Shown: piece after piece, positions 18,701 to 27,800 of the stretch
Layout of the letters: each line of letters begins with the position of its first letter
Numbering within the stretch: position 1 is the stretch's first letter
DNA from: RGIG1959 sp964564305
Lineage (GTDB): Bacteria; Bacillota; Clostridia; Oscillospirales; Acutalibacteraceae
Length of the DNA: 58,021 nt
Direction of reading: 5' to 3'
Assembly: GCA_964564305.1 (NCBI GenBank)
Contig: CAZMAM010000005.1
Location: 1-58,021, forward strand
Program-made: the position numbers and the translations under genes
The notes under the pieces: generated by a model
What the model saw: only the letters and a program-made list of their open reading frames with translations
Told to the model about the DNA's origin: nothing
Database searches by the model: none

Positions 18701-19258
18701 ATCCTGAAGCTCGAGATAAAAATGGTCTTTGCCGAAGATTTCCGCGTATTCCCAGGCAACCGCTTTGGCCTTTTCGTATTCCCCCGCGCGCAAAAGCCGG
18801 GGAATTTCGCCCGCCAAACAGGCGGAAAGCGCGATGAGACCCCCGTGATACCGGCGCATCAGCTCGCGGTCGATGCGCGGCTTGCCGTAAAAGCCTTCCG
18901 TGAACGATTTGGAGACCATCGCAATTAAATTCTGATACCCCTGTTCGTTTTCGCAAAGCAATACCAAATGACCGTGCTCACTGTCGACGCCGAACTGCTT
19001 ATCCCGCCGGGTTCGCGGCGCCACATACACCTCACAGCCGATAATGGGACGAATGCCCGCTTTTTTGGCGGCCTTATAAAATTCCACCGCGCCGTACATG
19101 ACGCCGTGGTCGGTTAAGGCGACGGCGGTCTGCCCGAGCGCCTTGACCCGCTCCATTAAAGGAGACAGGCTTTCCCCCTGCGCATTGCCAGTGTGAATCC
19201 GGCAGGCGCCGTCCAACAGGCTGTATTCACTGTGTACGTGAAGATGCACAAACCCCAT
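15749..19258 (-). CDS. dnaE: DNA polymerase III alpha subunit, DnaE type
   Basis: A 1169-residue replicative or repair polymerase of family C, cytosolic. The N-terminal PHP domain begins FVHLHVHSEYSLLDGA and includes ALTDHGVMYGAVEFYKAAK. The polymerase core has GPGRGSGAAS and PDFDVDF, which carries catalytic aspartates. Next come the fingers and beta-binding region and the helix-hairpin-helix region, with FNKAHAAVYALVAYRTAYLK. A C-terminal OB fold is seen around VRVFGLLSAVQTKSTKAGE. Length fits DnaE proteins of about 1150 residues; there is no inserted 3'-5' exonuclease, so it is not PolC. The ATG at 19258 is preceded by AAGGA at a rather long spacing. It is last in an apparent hprK-murB-whiA-dnaE run. 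Confidence 0.97.
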   Translation of the reverse strand: MGFVHLHVHSEYSLLDGACRIHTGNAQGESLSPLMERVKALGQTAVALTDHGVMYGAVEFYKAAKKAGIRPIIGCEVYVAPRTRRDKQFGVDSEHGHLVLLCENEQGYQNLIAMVSKSFTEGFYGKPRIDRELMRRYHGGLIALSACLAGEIPRLLRAGEYEKAKAVAWEYAEIFGKDHFYLELQDHGLPEQRRILAPLLRLAKETGIPLVCTNDAHYLSRGDASLQKVLLCIQTGTTLSQPSSMAFATDEFYLKSEEEMRSLFPDIPRAFDNTVEIAERCRFDFTFGQIKLPVFDAPGGDSIAYFRKLCRDGFREKYGDSPSQRATRRLRYEMDMIEKMGYVNYYLIVRDYVMYAKTHDIPVGPGRGSGAASLCAYCIGITGIDPLQYDLLFERFLNPERVSMPDFDVDFCNEKRQQVIDYVIGKYGADHVAQIVTFGTMAARAAVRDIARVMSFPYALGDSIAKRIPRGQNMQSVTLSRALEESQPLRELYESDDRVRLVVDMARQVEGMPRNASTHAAGVVITAEPVEHYVPLCLNGDAVATQFTMTNLEELGLLKMDFLGLRNLTVIDGAVRGIRAKEPDFSIETVSLECPQVYAMFSEGETVGVFQFESQGMKRVLHQLRPRRFEDLIAVIALYRPGPMASIPKYIENRHHPENIRYAHPLLEPILSVTYGCVVYQEQVMQILQALAGYSLGRADIVRRAMSKKKHDVMERERDIFIHGLNKPDGTLEVEGCLRRGVSPETASRLFDEIASFASYAFNKAHAAVYALVAYRTAYLKCLYPQEYMASLLTSVTDGQKIADYIAECERLGLKVLPPSVNHSEKGFVPEGKAIRFGLLAIKSVGSGFIDDLCGERQKQGPFRDFPDFCRRMSAYRDCNRRAVESLIQCGALDNLGANRHQMLEYAPGLLQRFAEENRRNVAGQLDLFEDSFVGEREELPPMEELPYAQRLTLEKEVAGLYLSGHPLAPYEPMLPRLNVTPIREWKERAEDPSLSADGEGVRVFGLLSAVQTKSTKAGETMAYAVLEDRTGSINLIFFPKALSRYGAEVANGKVVTVEGRMNLREDQPPCVLVDRLAAVPLPQDAQTRPPAEQSGKYGLYLRLPGSRDPVWDTVKAALQATPGDRPVYVRFADSGALVKVSAVTVSASRALLRTLRRTLGEENVAVVD

Positions 19259-19306
19259 AGCGCTTTTCCGTCCTTCGGTTTTGTAACACTACTATCTAAA
19301 GCAATA

Positions 19307-19324
19307 AAGCAATGCCGCATAAAG
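19307..19324. repeat. Dispersed repeat, half copy 10 (degenerate)
   Basis: AAGCAATGCCGCATAAAG matches the GGCAATACCGCATAAAG end of other copies with two changes. It lies in the short gap between whiA and dnaE. Confidence 0.4.
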
Positions 19325-19345
19325 TATAAATTCATAAATTCTAAA

Positions 19346-20248
19346 TTAAAGATTTTCCGCCCAATCCAAAATCCGGCCCAGCCGATGGTTGACCCCGGAG
19401 CGGGAGAGCGGCGGAGAAAGCGCTTCCCCCAGTTCCCGTAAGGAATACTCCGGATGTTCCGAGCGCAATACCGCGAGCTGCCTGAGTTCTTCCGGAAGCT
19501 GATTAAACCCGCCGTGCGTTTCAATCTTTTCCAGCGCAATCAGCTGCCGGGAAGACGCGGCGGCCGTTTTGGAGAGATTCGCGCTGTCGCAATTGGTGCG
19601 GCGATTCGCCGTATTGCGGATATTTTTCACCGTCATGGTGCGGTACAGCGACAGCGAACCGCTTTGCGCGCCGATGAGCGTAAGCAAATCGGCAATCTGC
19701 TCGCCGTCTTTGAGGTAAATGACATTGGCGCCCTTGCGCATGATATGGCGGGCGGATAAATCCTGCTCCCGCAGCAGAGCCAGTATATCCATGCTGAGCA
19801 GCCGGTACGGCAAGCTGAATTCCGCATGATAATCGGCCTGCGGATCGGTCAGCGCGCCGCAGGAGAGAAACAGCCCGCGCAAATACGCCCCCGGGCAAAA
19901 ATCGCATTCCAAATTGGCGCGGTTCAGCCGCATGGCGGTTTCCTGACCCGTATGACCGAAAGCGCCGAGCACTTCGCGCCTCGCGGATTCTTCTTTTACC
20001 GATACGGTGTAATAACTCCCCGCTTTTCGCGGAACGCTCTGCCGGTTCACGCAAACCGACGGAAAAAGAACGGAGAAAACGCCCGCGTACGCGCGAGCCA
20101 CCGCGCGGTGTTCCGTCTGCACGGAAATATCCCGAACGGAAAACGCGTGAGCGCCCTGAAGCATCCCGTAGGCAAACGCGCGGCGGCAACATTCCCTAGG
20201 GAATTTGGCCTGCGCCAATTCTTCCTTCACCGTGGCGCAAAAAGACAT
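19346..20248 (-). CDS. whiA: Sporulation/division regulator WhiA
   Basis: A 300-residue DNA-binding protein combining a LAGLIDADG-homing-endonuclease-like N-terminal domain with a C-terminal helix-turn-helix. The start at 20248 follows AGAGGGGAGAG and gives MSFCATVKEELA, the usual WhiA opening (Kee.la). It contains CCRRAFAYGMLQGAH near the N terminus and, in the middle, FCPGAYLRGLFLSCGALTDPQ, which is characteristic of the family. The C-terminal part, LRSEHPEYSLRELGEALSPPLSRSGVNHRLGRI, is the helix-turn-helix. In Firmicutes and Actinobacteria WhiA affects division and, in streptomycetes, sporulation. Its usual neighbours rapZ and yvcK are absent here; murB is immediately upstream. Confidence 0.95.
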   Translation of the reverse strand: MSFCATVKEELAQAKFPRECCRRAFAYGMLQGAHAFSVRDISVQTEHRAVARAYAGVFSVLFPSVCVNRQSVPRKAGSYYTVSVKEESARREVLGAFGHTGQETAMRLNRANLECDFCPGAYLRGLFLSCGALTDPQADYHAEFSLPYRLLSMDILALLREQDLSARHIMRKGANVIYLKDGEQIADLLTLIGAQSGSLSLYRTMTVKNIRNTANRRTNCDSANLSKTAAASSRQLIALEKIETHGGFNQLPEELRQLAVLRSEHPEYSLRELGEALSPPLSRSGVNHRLGRILDWAENL

Positions 20249-20322
20249 ACTCTCCCCTCTTTTCGCGTTCAATGCACACACACCGGCGCGCCCGAAACGA
20301 CGGCACCCGGAATTAAGACAAA

Positions 20323-21246
20323 TTAATTCAGCCAGCGGTCGCCTATGAGGCGCACTTCCGGACAAAGCAAAACGCCGGTTTGCGCCAAAACCGTTTGGCG
20401 CACATGATATTCGAGCCGCTTGACCTGATCGCAGGTGGCGCTTGCGCGATTCACCACAAAGCCCGCGTGCTTTTCGCTGATTTGCGCGTCCCCCACGCGG
20501 TACCCGCGAAGACCGCACGAATCAATCAACGCGCCGGCAAAATATCCCGGCGGGCGCTTAAAGAAGCTGCCCGCGCTCGGATATTCCAGCGGCTGCTTTT
20601 CTCTTCTCTTGCGCGTAAGTTCCGCCATGTTTTCGCGTATTTCGCGCGAATCCCCGGGCTTTAAGCGCAAGGTCATATTCAGAATCACGCCGCCGGTTTC
20701 CATGAGCGCACTGTGGCGGTAGGACAGACCCAGTTCCTCTTTGGAAAGGGTTATACACTCGCCGTCCCGCCAAATTTCCGCCTGTGTCACGGAAAAAGAC
20801 AGTTCCCCGCCGTACGCGCCGGCGTTCATGAACAGGCCGCCTCCCGCGCTGCCCGGAATACCGCAGGCAAATTCCAGACCGCTCAGCCCCATTTCCCCGG
20901 CTTTGCGCGAAAGCACGGGCAGAGGCACGCCCGCGCCGCAGCGCAAGGTATCCGCGCCAAGCCGCGCGACGCTGGAAAATTCCCCCGAAAGACGAATCAC
21001 CGCGCCGCGAAATCCTTCATCCGCCGCGAGGATATTGGTTCCGCCCCCAAGCAACAAATAAGGGATATTTTCCTGCCGAAGACGGGTTAAAAGCGCGCAA
21101 AGCGCCGAAACGGTTTCCACGGTAATCACCGCGTCCGCCTTCCCGCCGATGCGAAAAGAAGTCATCTCAGAAAAAGGCACTCCGGCGCAAAAAGAACAGG
21201 GAATACCGCGCAAGACCGATTCCCGAAACGGCACTGTTTTACTCAC
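20323..21246 (-). CDS. murB: UDP-N-acetylenolpyruvoylglucosamine reductase MurB
   Basis: A 307-residue FAD-dependent enzyme that reduces UDP-GlcNAc-enolpyruvate to UDP-MurNAc in peptidoglycan synthesis. FRIGGKADAVI, LLGGGTNILAADEGFRGAVIRL and ACGIPGSAGGGLFMNAGAYGGE are the FAD- and substrate-binding signatures. YPSAGSFFKRPPG carries the catalytic serine region, and the final domain has KHAGFVVN. The start is a GTG only six bases after the hprK stop; the ribosome site AAAGGGG abuts it, so translation is probably coupled to hprK. A later GTG at codon 5 is an alternative. Confidence 0.96.
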   Translation of the reverse strand: MSKTVPFRESVLRGIPCSFCAGVPFSEMTSFRIGGKADAVITVETVSALCALLTRLRQENIPYLLLGGGTNILAADEGFRGAVIRLSGEFSSVARLGADTLRCGAGVPLPVLSRKAGEMGLSGLEFACGIPGSAGGGLFMNAGAYGGELSFSVTQAEIWRDGECITLSKEELGLSYRHSALMETGGVILNMTLRLKPGDSREIRENMAELTRKRREKQPLEYPSAGSFFKRPPGYFAGALIDSCGLRGYRVGDAQISEKHAGFVVNRASATCDQVKRLEYHVRQTVLAQTGVLLCPEVRLIGDRWLN

Positions 21247-21252
21247 CCCTTT

Positions 21253-22218
21253 TTAATATCCGTACCAATCCGAATGCAGGGAAGATTCCCGGGAAACCTG
21301 CTCTTCTATGCCCAGCTTTTGAATCAGTTCCTCCGCCGCGTTGTACCCCATCTTCTTCTGACGGTTGTTCATCGCGGCAATTTCGATAATAATCGCGAGA
21401 TTCCGCCCGGGCTTGATGGGGATAACCATGTGAGGCACCTCAATGCCGAGAATATCCATGGTATGATTTTCCAGCCCCATACGGTCGTACACTTTGTTGA
21501 CGTCCCACGGTTCCAATTCAATTACCATATTAATCTTTTCCGTGAGCTTCACCGCGCCCATACCGAAAATCCGGCGGATATTGATAATGCCGATGCCCCG
21601 AAGTTCGATAAAATGGCGAATATTTTCCGGTGCGGAACCCACCAGCGTTTTGGAGGAAACCCGGCGAATTTCCACCGCATCGTCGGCAATCAGGCGATGA
21701 CCCCGCTTGACCAATTCCACCGCCGTTTCGCTTTTTCCGATACCGCTGTCCCCAATCAGCAGCACGCCTTCGCCGTATACCTCCACAAACACGCCGTGAC
21801 GGGTGATGCGGGGAGCCAACTCCACATTCAAATAGGAAATCAGGGTGGCCATAAAAGAGGAAGTGGCTTCCATAGAGCGCAGGAGCGGCACTTCATATTC
21901 CCGGCACAGGGCGACCAGTTCCGGAATGTCTAAGCCCCGCGCAATGATGATGGCCACGGGAGAATAAGAAACGAAATCCCGCAAGCGGTGATCCCGAAGT
22001 TCCTGCGACAAACTGTACAGAAAGCTCTGTTCACTGTTGCCGATAATCTGAATGCGGTCGGGATCGAAAAACTCAAAATAGCCGTTTAACGCCATGCCCG
22101 GACGGTTGAGTTCCGCGCTGTGTATCTGTACCTCCGCTTCGCTTTTGGGAATATAGAGGGTTTCGAGATTACATTCCCGGCAAATCTGCTCCAACGATAC
22201 GCTGAAATTTTGCTTCAT
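21253..22218 (-). CDS. hprK: HPr kinase/phosphorylase
   Basis: A 321-residue bifunctional enzyme that phosphorylates and dephosphorylates Ser46 of HPr to control carbon catabolite repression in low-GC Gram-positive bacteria. Walker A GDSGIGKSETA lies near residue 153, the family's normal place. It is followed by RGHRLIADDAVEIRR and the HprK signature around GRNLAIIIEIAAMNNRQKKMGYN. The N-terminal MurF-like domain precedes this. The ATG at 22218 follows AAGGAGCGG. It is first in a tight run with murB. Confidence 0.97.
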   Translation of the reverse strand: MKQNFSVSLEQICRECNLETLYIPKSEAEVQIHSAELNRPGMALNGYFEFFDPDRIQIIGNSEQSFLYSLSQELRDHRLRDFVSYSPVAIIIARGLDIPELVALCREYEVPLLRSMEATSSFMATLISYLNVELAPRITRHGVFVEVYGEGVLLIGDSGIGKSETAVELVKRGHRLIADDAVEIRRVSSKTLVGSAPENIRHFIELRGIGIINIRRIFGMGAVKLTEKINMVIELEPWDVNKVYDRMGLENHTMDILGIEVPHMVIPIKPGRNLAIIIEIAAMNNRQKKMGYNAAEELIQKLGIEEQVSRESSLHSDWYGY

Positions 22219-22234
22219 ACCGACCGCTCCTTAT

Positions 22235-22290
22235 CCGATGAAAAATCCGCCTGTCGCATTCCCGCATGACAATCTTTATGCGGTATTGCC
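22235..22290. repeat. Dispersed intergenic repeat, copy 4
   Basis: On the minus strand it reads GGCAATACCGCATAAAGATTG, a variable middle, and CAGGCGGATTTTTCATCGGAT. The left terminal repeat overlaps the end of the pseudouridine synthase gene: its GCATAA supplies the last Ala codon and the TAA stop at 22276-22278. The other end lies just before the hprK ribosome site. Confidence 0.75.
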
Positions 22291-23253
22291 CCGAAAAACA
22301 ATGTCTCCCCGTTCGAACGCTTCCTTAAACCAGATATCCGAAATTTCAAACGCTTTTCCCCTGAGATAATTGAGCGCACCGGCGTCGGACGAAAAGGAAA
22401 AAACCAGCCGGTAGGAACACAGCGCCTGCCTGGTCACGCCGCAGCGGCGGTTCGGCCCGTTTTTGCCGTACTTTCCGTCCCCGACCAGCGGATGACCGAC
22501 AGAGGCCAAGTGCGCGCGAATTTGATGCGTGCGCCCGGTGAGCAAATCGATATCCAAAAGGGAAATGCCGTTTTTGGCCCCGAGAACCGTATACCGGGTG
22601 CGGATTTTTTGCCCGGAGCCCTGCGCACGGTGAATATACACGCGGTTTTGCCGCTCGTCTTTATCTAAATACGCTTCTAAGGTATCACTTGATTTGGGCA
22701 TATATCCGTATACCAAACACAGATAATGCTTTTCAATCTCGCGGGATTTCAGTTTGGCATTGAGAATACGCAGAGCGTCGGCGGTTTTTGCCGCCATCAC
22801 GATGCCGAAGGTGTTGCGATCAATACGGTTGACCAGCGCGGGGGCGAAACTCTGCTCCGCTTGCGGATTATATTCGCCTTTTTCGTAAAGATACCGCTGA
22901 ATTCGGGCAATCAGCGTATCCCCGTATTCCCGGCCGTCCGGGTGTACCAGCAACCCCGCCGGCTTATTGAGCAGCAGGAGATTGGCGTCCTCATAGACCA
23001 CATCGAGCGCCCCCGACGCCCGCATAAAATCCGGAGCCGCCGACGGATTCAGCGCGTCTTCGGGCAGATAAACCGTCAGAATATCCCCCGCCTGAAGCCG
23101 TTCGGAGACGGCGCACCGTTTGCCGTTTCGCCGAATGTCCTTTTTGCGGATGGCTTTGTACATCAGGGAAGCGGGCAACTGCCGGAATGCTTTGGAAAGA
23201 AATTTATCCACCCTTTGCCCCGCGTCGTTTGCCCCGACGGTAATCTCTCTCAC
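22276..23253 (-). CDS. RluA-family pseudouridine synthase (RluC/RluD-like)
   Basis: A 325-residue predicted RNA uridine isomerase. An S4 RNA-binding domain (RVDKFLSKAFRQLP to LQAGDILTVYLP) is followed by the synthase domain. The catalytic aspartate lies in VNRIDRNTFGIVMAAK, where the common His of HRLD is Asn, a variant seen in several clostridial members. LLTGRTHQIRAHLASVGHPLVGDGKYG is the second family signature. The start is GTG at 23253 with GGGGGGCGG upstream. The 3' end runs into a dispersed repeat that provides the final codons and stop. Substrate site in rRNA or tRNA cannot be told from sequence. Confidence 0.93.
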   Translation of the reverse strand: MREITVGANDAGQRVDKFLSKAFRQLPASLMYKAIRKKDIRRNGKRCAVSERLQAGDILTVYLPEDALNPSAAPDFMRASGALDVVYEDANLLLLNKPAGLLVHPDGREYGDTLIARIQRYLYEKGEYNPQAEQSFAPALVNRIDRNTFGIVMAAKTADALRILNAKLKSREIEKHYLCLVYGYMPKSSDTLEAYLDKDERQNRVYIHRAQGSGQKIRTRYTVLGAKNGISLLDIDLLTGRTHQIRAHLASVGHPLVGDGKYGKNGPNRRCGVTRQALCSYRLVFSFSSDAGALNYLRGKAFEISDIWFKEAFERGDIVFRGNTA

Positions 23254-23278
23254 ATTTTCCGCCCCCCTGACAACAGAC

Positions 23279-23307
23279 AGTATACCATATCGGCCGCTGA
23301 TTTAAAA
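23279..23307 (-). promoter_or_regulatory. Candidate promoter of the pseudouridine synthase gene
   Basis: Minus strand: TTTTAA, 17 bases, TATACT, placing the transcript start about 20 bases before the GTG start. Confidence 0.55.
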
Positions 23308-23406
23308 GTATCTTCGCGAAAATTGTCCCAGCCCCCGACCCGCTAAAACGGTATGGCGAATGCCCGGGGCAAAACAAACAAGCGCAAACAAATCGCCGGT
23401 GAATCC

Positions 23407-23435
23407 TTGCATTTTTCGGAAATACGTGCTAATAT
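23407..23435 (+). promoter_or_regulatory. Promoter of mscL
   Basis: TTGCAT, 17 bases, TAATAT; the transcript would begin near 23442, about 40 bases before the start codon. Confidence 0.65.
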
Positions 23436-23482
23436 GAAAAGCGGTTTTAACGCTTAAATTTTTCATAAAAGGGGATGTGCGC

Positions 23483-23977
23483 ATGAAAGCTTTTTTTAAG
23501 GAATTCCGCACCTTTATCGCCCGGGGCAATGTGGTTGATCTTGCCGTCGGCGTTATCATCGGCGCGGCGTTTCAGGCCATTGTCAATTCGCTGGTCAACG
23601 ATATCGTCATGCCGCTTATCGGGCTGCTTACCGGCGGCACCGATTTTTCCAACTGGTTCATTCAGCTGGGGAACTGGGACACCAAATATCCCACGCTGGC
23701 CGCGGCGAAAGAAGCCGGCGTCAGCGTAATCGCATACGGAAACTTTATTTCGGCGGTCATCAACTTCCTGATTATGGCGTTTGTCATCTTCCTACTCGTC
23801 AAATTTTTGAATAAACTGACCAGCTTCCACCGGAAGGATCAGGCGGAACCTGCTCCCACCACCAAGATTTGCCCGTATTGCTGCAGCGAAATCGATATCG
23901 CGGCGACCAAATGCCCGCATTGCACGGCGGATCTTCCCGAGGAAAACGCCGGGAGCGATCTACCGGCAACGGAATAA
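23483..23977 (+). CDS. mscL: Large-conductance mechanosensitive channel MscL with C-terminal zinc ribbon
   Basis: A 164-residue membrane channel that opens under osmotic downshock. The ATG at 23483 follows AAAAGGGG; a GTG six bases upstream is less well placed. The N-terminal part, FRTFIARGNVVDLAVGVIIGAAF, is the conserved MscL first helix, and NDIVMPLIG follows. The second helix is FISAVINFLIMAFVIFLLVKFLNK. After this comes CPYC...CPHC (res ~131-150), a four-cysteine rubredoxin-like zinc ribbon that replaces the usual charged tail. Such tails occur in other Firmicute MscL proteins; their purpose is not established. Confidence 0.95.
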   Translation: MKAFFKEFRTFIARGNVVDLAVGVIIGAAFQAIVNSLVNDIVMPLIGLLTGGTDFSNWFIQLGNWDTKYPTLAAAKEAGVSVIAYGNFISAVINFLIMAFVIFLLVKFLNKLTSFHRKDQAEPAPTTKICPYCCSEIDIAATKCPHCTADLPEENAGSDLPATE

Positions 23978-24020
23978 CCTCAATAAACTTCAAAAACAAA
24001 ACGCCACGAGCGACCGTGAT

Positions 24021-24062
24021 ACCCTGCCCGAACCGCCGTATGCCGCCGTTTGGGCAGGGTTG
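24021..24062 (+). terminator. Possible terminator of mscL
   Basis: ACCCTGCCC and GGGCAGGGT form a long stem with further inner pairing, followed by TGTATT. The T-run is poor, so termination is uncertain. Confidence 0.45.
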
Positions 24063-24095
24063 TATTAAAGGCAGCCCTGCGGTTTTTGCTTAATC

Positions 24096-24164
24096 CGACG
24101 AAAAATCCGCCTGCCGCATCTGCACGGCAATCTTTATGCGGTATTGCCTTCGGGCAACACCGCA
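24096..24164. repeat. Dispersed intergenic repeat, copy 5, with an added inverted half copy
   Basis: 24096-24148 matches copies 4 and 9 (ATTTTTCGTCGGAT end, AATCTTTATGCGGTATTGCC end). After TTCG, a second terminal sequence GGCAACACCGCA (24153-24164) points the other way. Together the two ends make a 12-bp stem with one mismatch closed by a TTCG tetraloop. It lies just upstream of the ABC ATPase ribosome site. Confidence 0.75.
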
Positions 24165-24184
24165 CAGGTTAGGGAGAAGATATC

Positions 24185-24886
24185 ATGAGCTTTTTGGAAT
24201 TTGACGGAGTGTGCAAATATTACGGGACGGGAGATCAGCGAATCGCCGCCGCAGACCACGTCTCCTTTACCGCCGAGCGCGGGGAATTTGTTATTATAGT
24301 CGGACCCAGCGGAGCGGGAAAAACTACTTTGCTCAATATTCTCGGCGGAATGGATACCTGCGACGCCGGACGCATTTTGCTGGACGGCAGCGAAATCAAC
24401 ACTTATTCGGATAAGCAACTGACCGATTACCGCCGGCACGATATCGGATTCGTGTTTCAATTTTATAATCTGGTTCCGAATCTGACGGCGTTGGAAAATG
24501 TGGAACTGGCCACGCAAATCTGCCGAACGCCGCTGGATCCCGCCGATACGCTGGCCCGTGTAGGGCTGAGCGAACGGGCGAATAATTTCCCGGCGCAGCT
24601 TTCCGGCGGAGAACAGCAGCGCGTATCCATCGCCCGGGCGCTGGCAAAAAACCCGAAATTGCTCTTGTGTGACGAACCGACCGGCGCGTTGGATTATGTC
24701 ACGGGCAAACAAATCCTGCAGCTGCTACAGGACACTTGCCGTCACGGGGGGCAAACGGTGGTGGTCATTACCCACAACACCGCGCTGACCGCCATGGCGG
24801 ACCGGGTCATCCGCATAAAAAACGGCGCCGTAGAACAGGTGACCGTGAACAGCCATCCGACGCCGATCGAAAGAATCGAGTGGTAA
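24185..24886 (+). CDS. ABC transporter ATP-binding protein (MacB/LolD-type)
   Basis: A 233-residue cytosolic ATPase. It has Walker A GPSGAGKTT, the Q-loop region DIGFVFQFYNLVPNLTALENV, signature LSGGEQQRVSIARALAK and Walker B LLLCDEPTGALD followed by the His switch VVITHN. The NLVPNLTALENV segment is typical of ATPases that partner with FtsX-type permeases. The ATG follows AGGGAGAAG. It is four bases upstream of the permease gene and certainly cotranscribed with it. A substrate cannot be inferred; lipoproteins, peptides and toxins are options for the family. Confidence 0.95.
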   Translation: MSFLEFDGVCKYYGTGDQRIAAADHVSFTAERGEFVIIVGPSGAGKTTLLNILGGMDTCDAGRILLDGSEINTYSDKQLTDYRRHDIGFVFQFYNLVPNLTALENVELATQICRTPLDPADTLARVGLSERANNFPAQLSGGEQQRVSIARALAKNPKLLLCDEPTGALDYVTGKQILQLLQDTCRHGGQTVVVITHNTALTAMADRVIRIKNGAVEQVTVNSHPTPIERIEW

Positions 24887-24889
24887 CGC

Positions 24890-27800
24890 GTGAAACATAT
24901 TTTTCGCAAAATCGGGTTACGCGAAATCCGAACCAACAAGGGAAGATTTCTGGCCCTACTGGCCATTTCCGCGCTCGGCGTGGGCTTTTTGTCCGGGTTG
25001 CTTTCCGCAGGGCCGATGATGCGCGGATCCATGGATGATTATTACGACAGCATGAATTTTCATGACCTTTCGGTAATCTCCACGCTGGGGCTGGACAGCG
25101 ACGATATCGCGGCGTTATCCGCCGTTTCCGGAGTAAAAAGCGTGATGCCGTTTTATCAAAAAGACGTCACCGCCACCGTGAAAAGCGGAGACACCCGAAC
25201 CGTGCGCATTGTCAGCCGGGATTTTGAGCAAATCGCCAACAAATCGGAAAACGCGCTGGACCGGCCGGAACTAATCGCAGGGCGTTTTCCGCAAAATGCG
25301 GACGAATGCGTGGTCATGTCCAAAGGGAAACTGGGAGAATCCACGGAAATCGGCGAGGTATTCACGGTAAGGGAAGAAAACGAAGACTGGGAAGACGCCC
25401 TTTCGCGCAACCGATTCACCGTAGTGGGCCTGGTGAAAGACAGCGGATATTTTTCGATTGAACGGGAACTCACCAATATCGGAAGCGGAACGCTTCAGGA
25501 TATTCTCTATACCACCGAAGGCGCCTTTTCTTATGAAGTATATACCACCGCTTATCTGACATTGGATGAAGCGAAAAAGCAAGATACTTATTCGGAGGAA
25601 TACGAACGCATCCGCGACAGTTTAAGCGACCAAATCCGGGCAACCGGGGATTTGCGCTGCCGGGCAAGGTATGACGGCATTGTGTCCGAGGCGCAGAAGG
25701 AAATCGAAAAAGGCCAGGCGGAATATGATACCCAAAAGCAGCTGGCACAGGCGGAACTGGACGCCGCCAAGCAACAATTGGATGATGCGCAAGAACAGTA
25801 TGACGACGGCTTAAAGGCCTGGCAGGAAGGTGAGGACGAATACGAGAGCGGCCTTGCCGAGTATCAGAGCGGCGTTGCGCAGCTGAACGAACAGCGCGAT
25901 ACCGTGAACGCCAAACTGCAAAGCGCGCAGGAGGAAATAGCGGCCGGTAGAAAATCGCTGGAAGAATCCCGCGCGCAGCTGGACGCCGCCGCCCCGCAGG
26001 TGCAGCTGCTCAAGCAGCTTATCGACGTTTTGAGCAGCGATGACCCCGATGCTTTCGAGCATCTTTTTGCCCCGGACGGGCAGACCATTCCGGAAAATCT
26101 GCAGCAATTGATTCAGCTGGCGCAGACGGTGATGCATAGCGGAAATCCCGAACAGATCGCCGCTTTGGTACAATCGCTGCATGAGACATACGACGACGAT
26201 ATCGAGCAATACGAAGCAGGACTTGCCGCTTTACGGCAGGGGGAGCAGCAGCTTCAGACGGCGTCGGATCAGCTGACCCAAGAGCAAATCGCGTGGGCGG
26301 CCGGTGAGGCCAAAGCACAGGAAAAACTGGACGCGGCCAAGGAACAGCTCGACGCCGCCAAAGCCGAACTGGATACATCCCGCGCGGAACTGAACGCGGC
26401 TCAATCGGAACTGGAAAAAGGCCGGGAGGAATATGAACAGGCCAAAGCCGAAGCGGACCGGAAACTCGCCGACGCCGAAAAACAGTTAGATGACGCCAGG
26501 GCCGAATTGGAGGCTTTTGATTCCCCTTCCTGGACGGTTTCCGACCGTTCAGATAACCTCAGCTTCCAAAGTTTTGCGGACAATATGGAAAAATTGGAAG
26601 CCATCGCCCGGGTATTTCCCATATTTTTCTTCTTAGTCGCCGCGCTGGTGGCACTGACCACCATGACCCGTATGATCGAGGAGCAGCGGGTACTTATCGG
26701 CACCTTGAAGGCCCTGGGATACAAAAACGGCGCGATTATGGCCAAATTTCTGCTGTATGCCGCTTCGGCTACCGCCATGGGCTGCCTGGTGGGACTGGCC
26801 CTTGGCCTGACGGCTTTGCCGGCGGTAATTTGGAATGCGTACGGGATTATGTATCAGTTCCCCGCGCTGCACCTGCGGTTTTATCCGGTTATTTGCCTTA
26901 CGGCAAGCCTTGTGGCCATTATCAGCGTTCAAGTGGCGACATATGCCGCCTGCCGCGGGACGCTGCGCGAATCTCCCGCCGCCCTGATGCTTCCGAAGGC
27001 TCCCCGGGCGGGCAAGCGCATATGGCTGGAACATATCCGGTTTGTGTGGAAGCACATGAACTTTTCCATGAAAGTAACCGCAAGAAACCTGTTCCGGTAC
27101 AAAAAAAGACTGTTTATGACGATATTCGGCGTTGCGGGATGCACCGCGCTGCTGCTGACCGGTTTTGGGCTGAGAGATTCCATCGGCGGCATCTGCGATA
27201 CGCAGTTCGGGGAATTGCAAAGTTACGATCTGACCGTTTACTGCGATGAGGTGACCGGGGAGCTGACCGAACATCTCGATAAACGGACGGACGTGCGGGA
27301 TTATCTGCCGGTGCTGCAGCGCCAAGTCACCGCCGATAATCCGGAGCAATCCGATAAAACACTGACGGCTTATACGGTGATACCGAAGCAAGGCGAGCGG
27401 TTAACCGATTTCGTCACCATGCGCACACGCAAAACACACGAACCGGTTGCCTTTGACCGTCAGGCCGTCATCACCGAGAAACTCGCCAATACGCTGAACA
27501 TCGGCATCGGGGATTCCATCCGACTGACGGATACCGACAATAAGAGCTTCACGGTTCCGGTGGGGGGAATCATCGAAAATTATATCTCTTCTTATGTGTA
27601 TATTCCCCCGGAACTCTATGAAAGCGCAAGCGGAGAATCCTTTGAGGAAAACGCCGTTTTTGTGGGTACAACCGGAATCAACGACAGCGAAGCGCGGGAA
27701 AATATGGCCGCGCAGCTCTTGAATACGGACGGCGTTTTGTCCGCGCAGTTTACGGCAACGGTTCAGGAATCGTTTAACAATATCATTCACGGCATCGACG

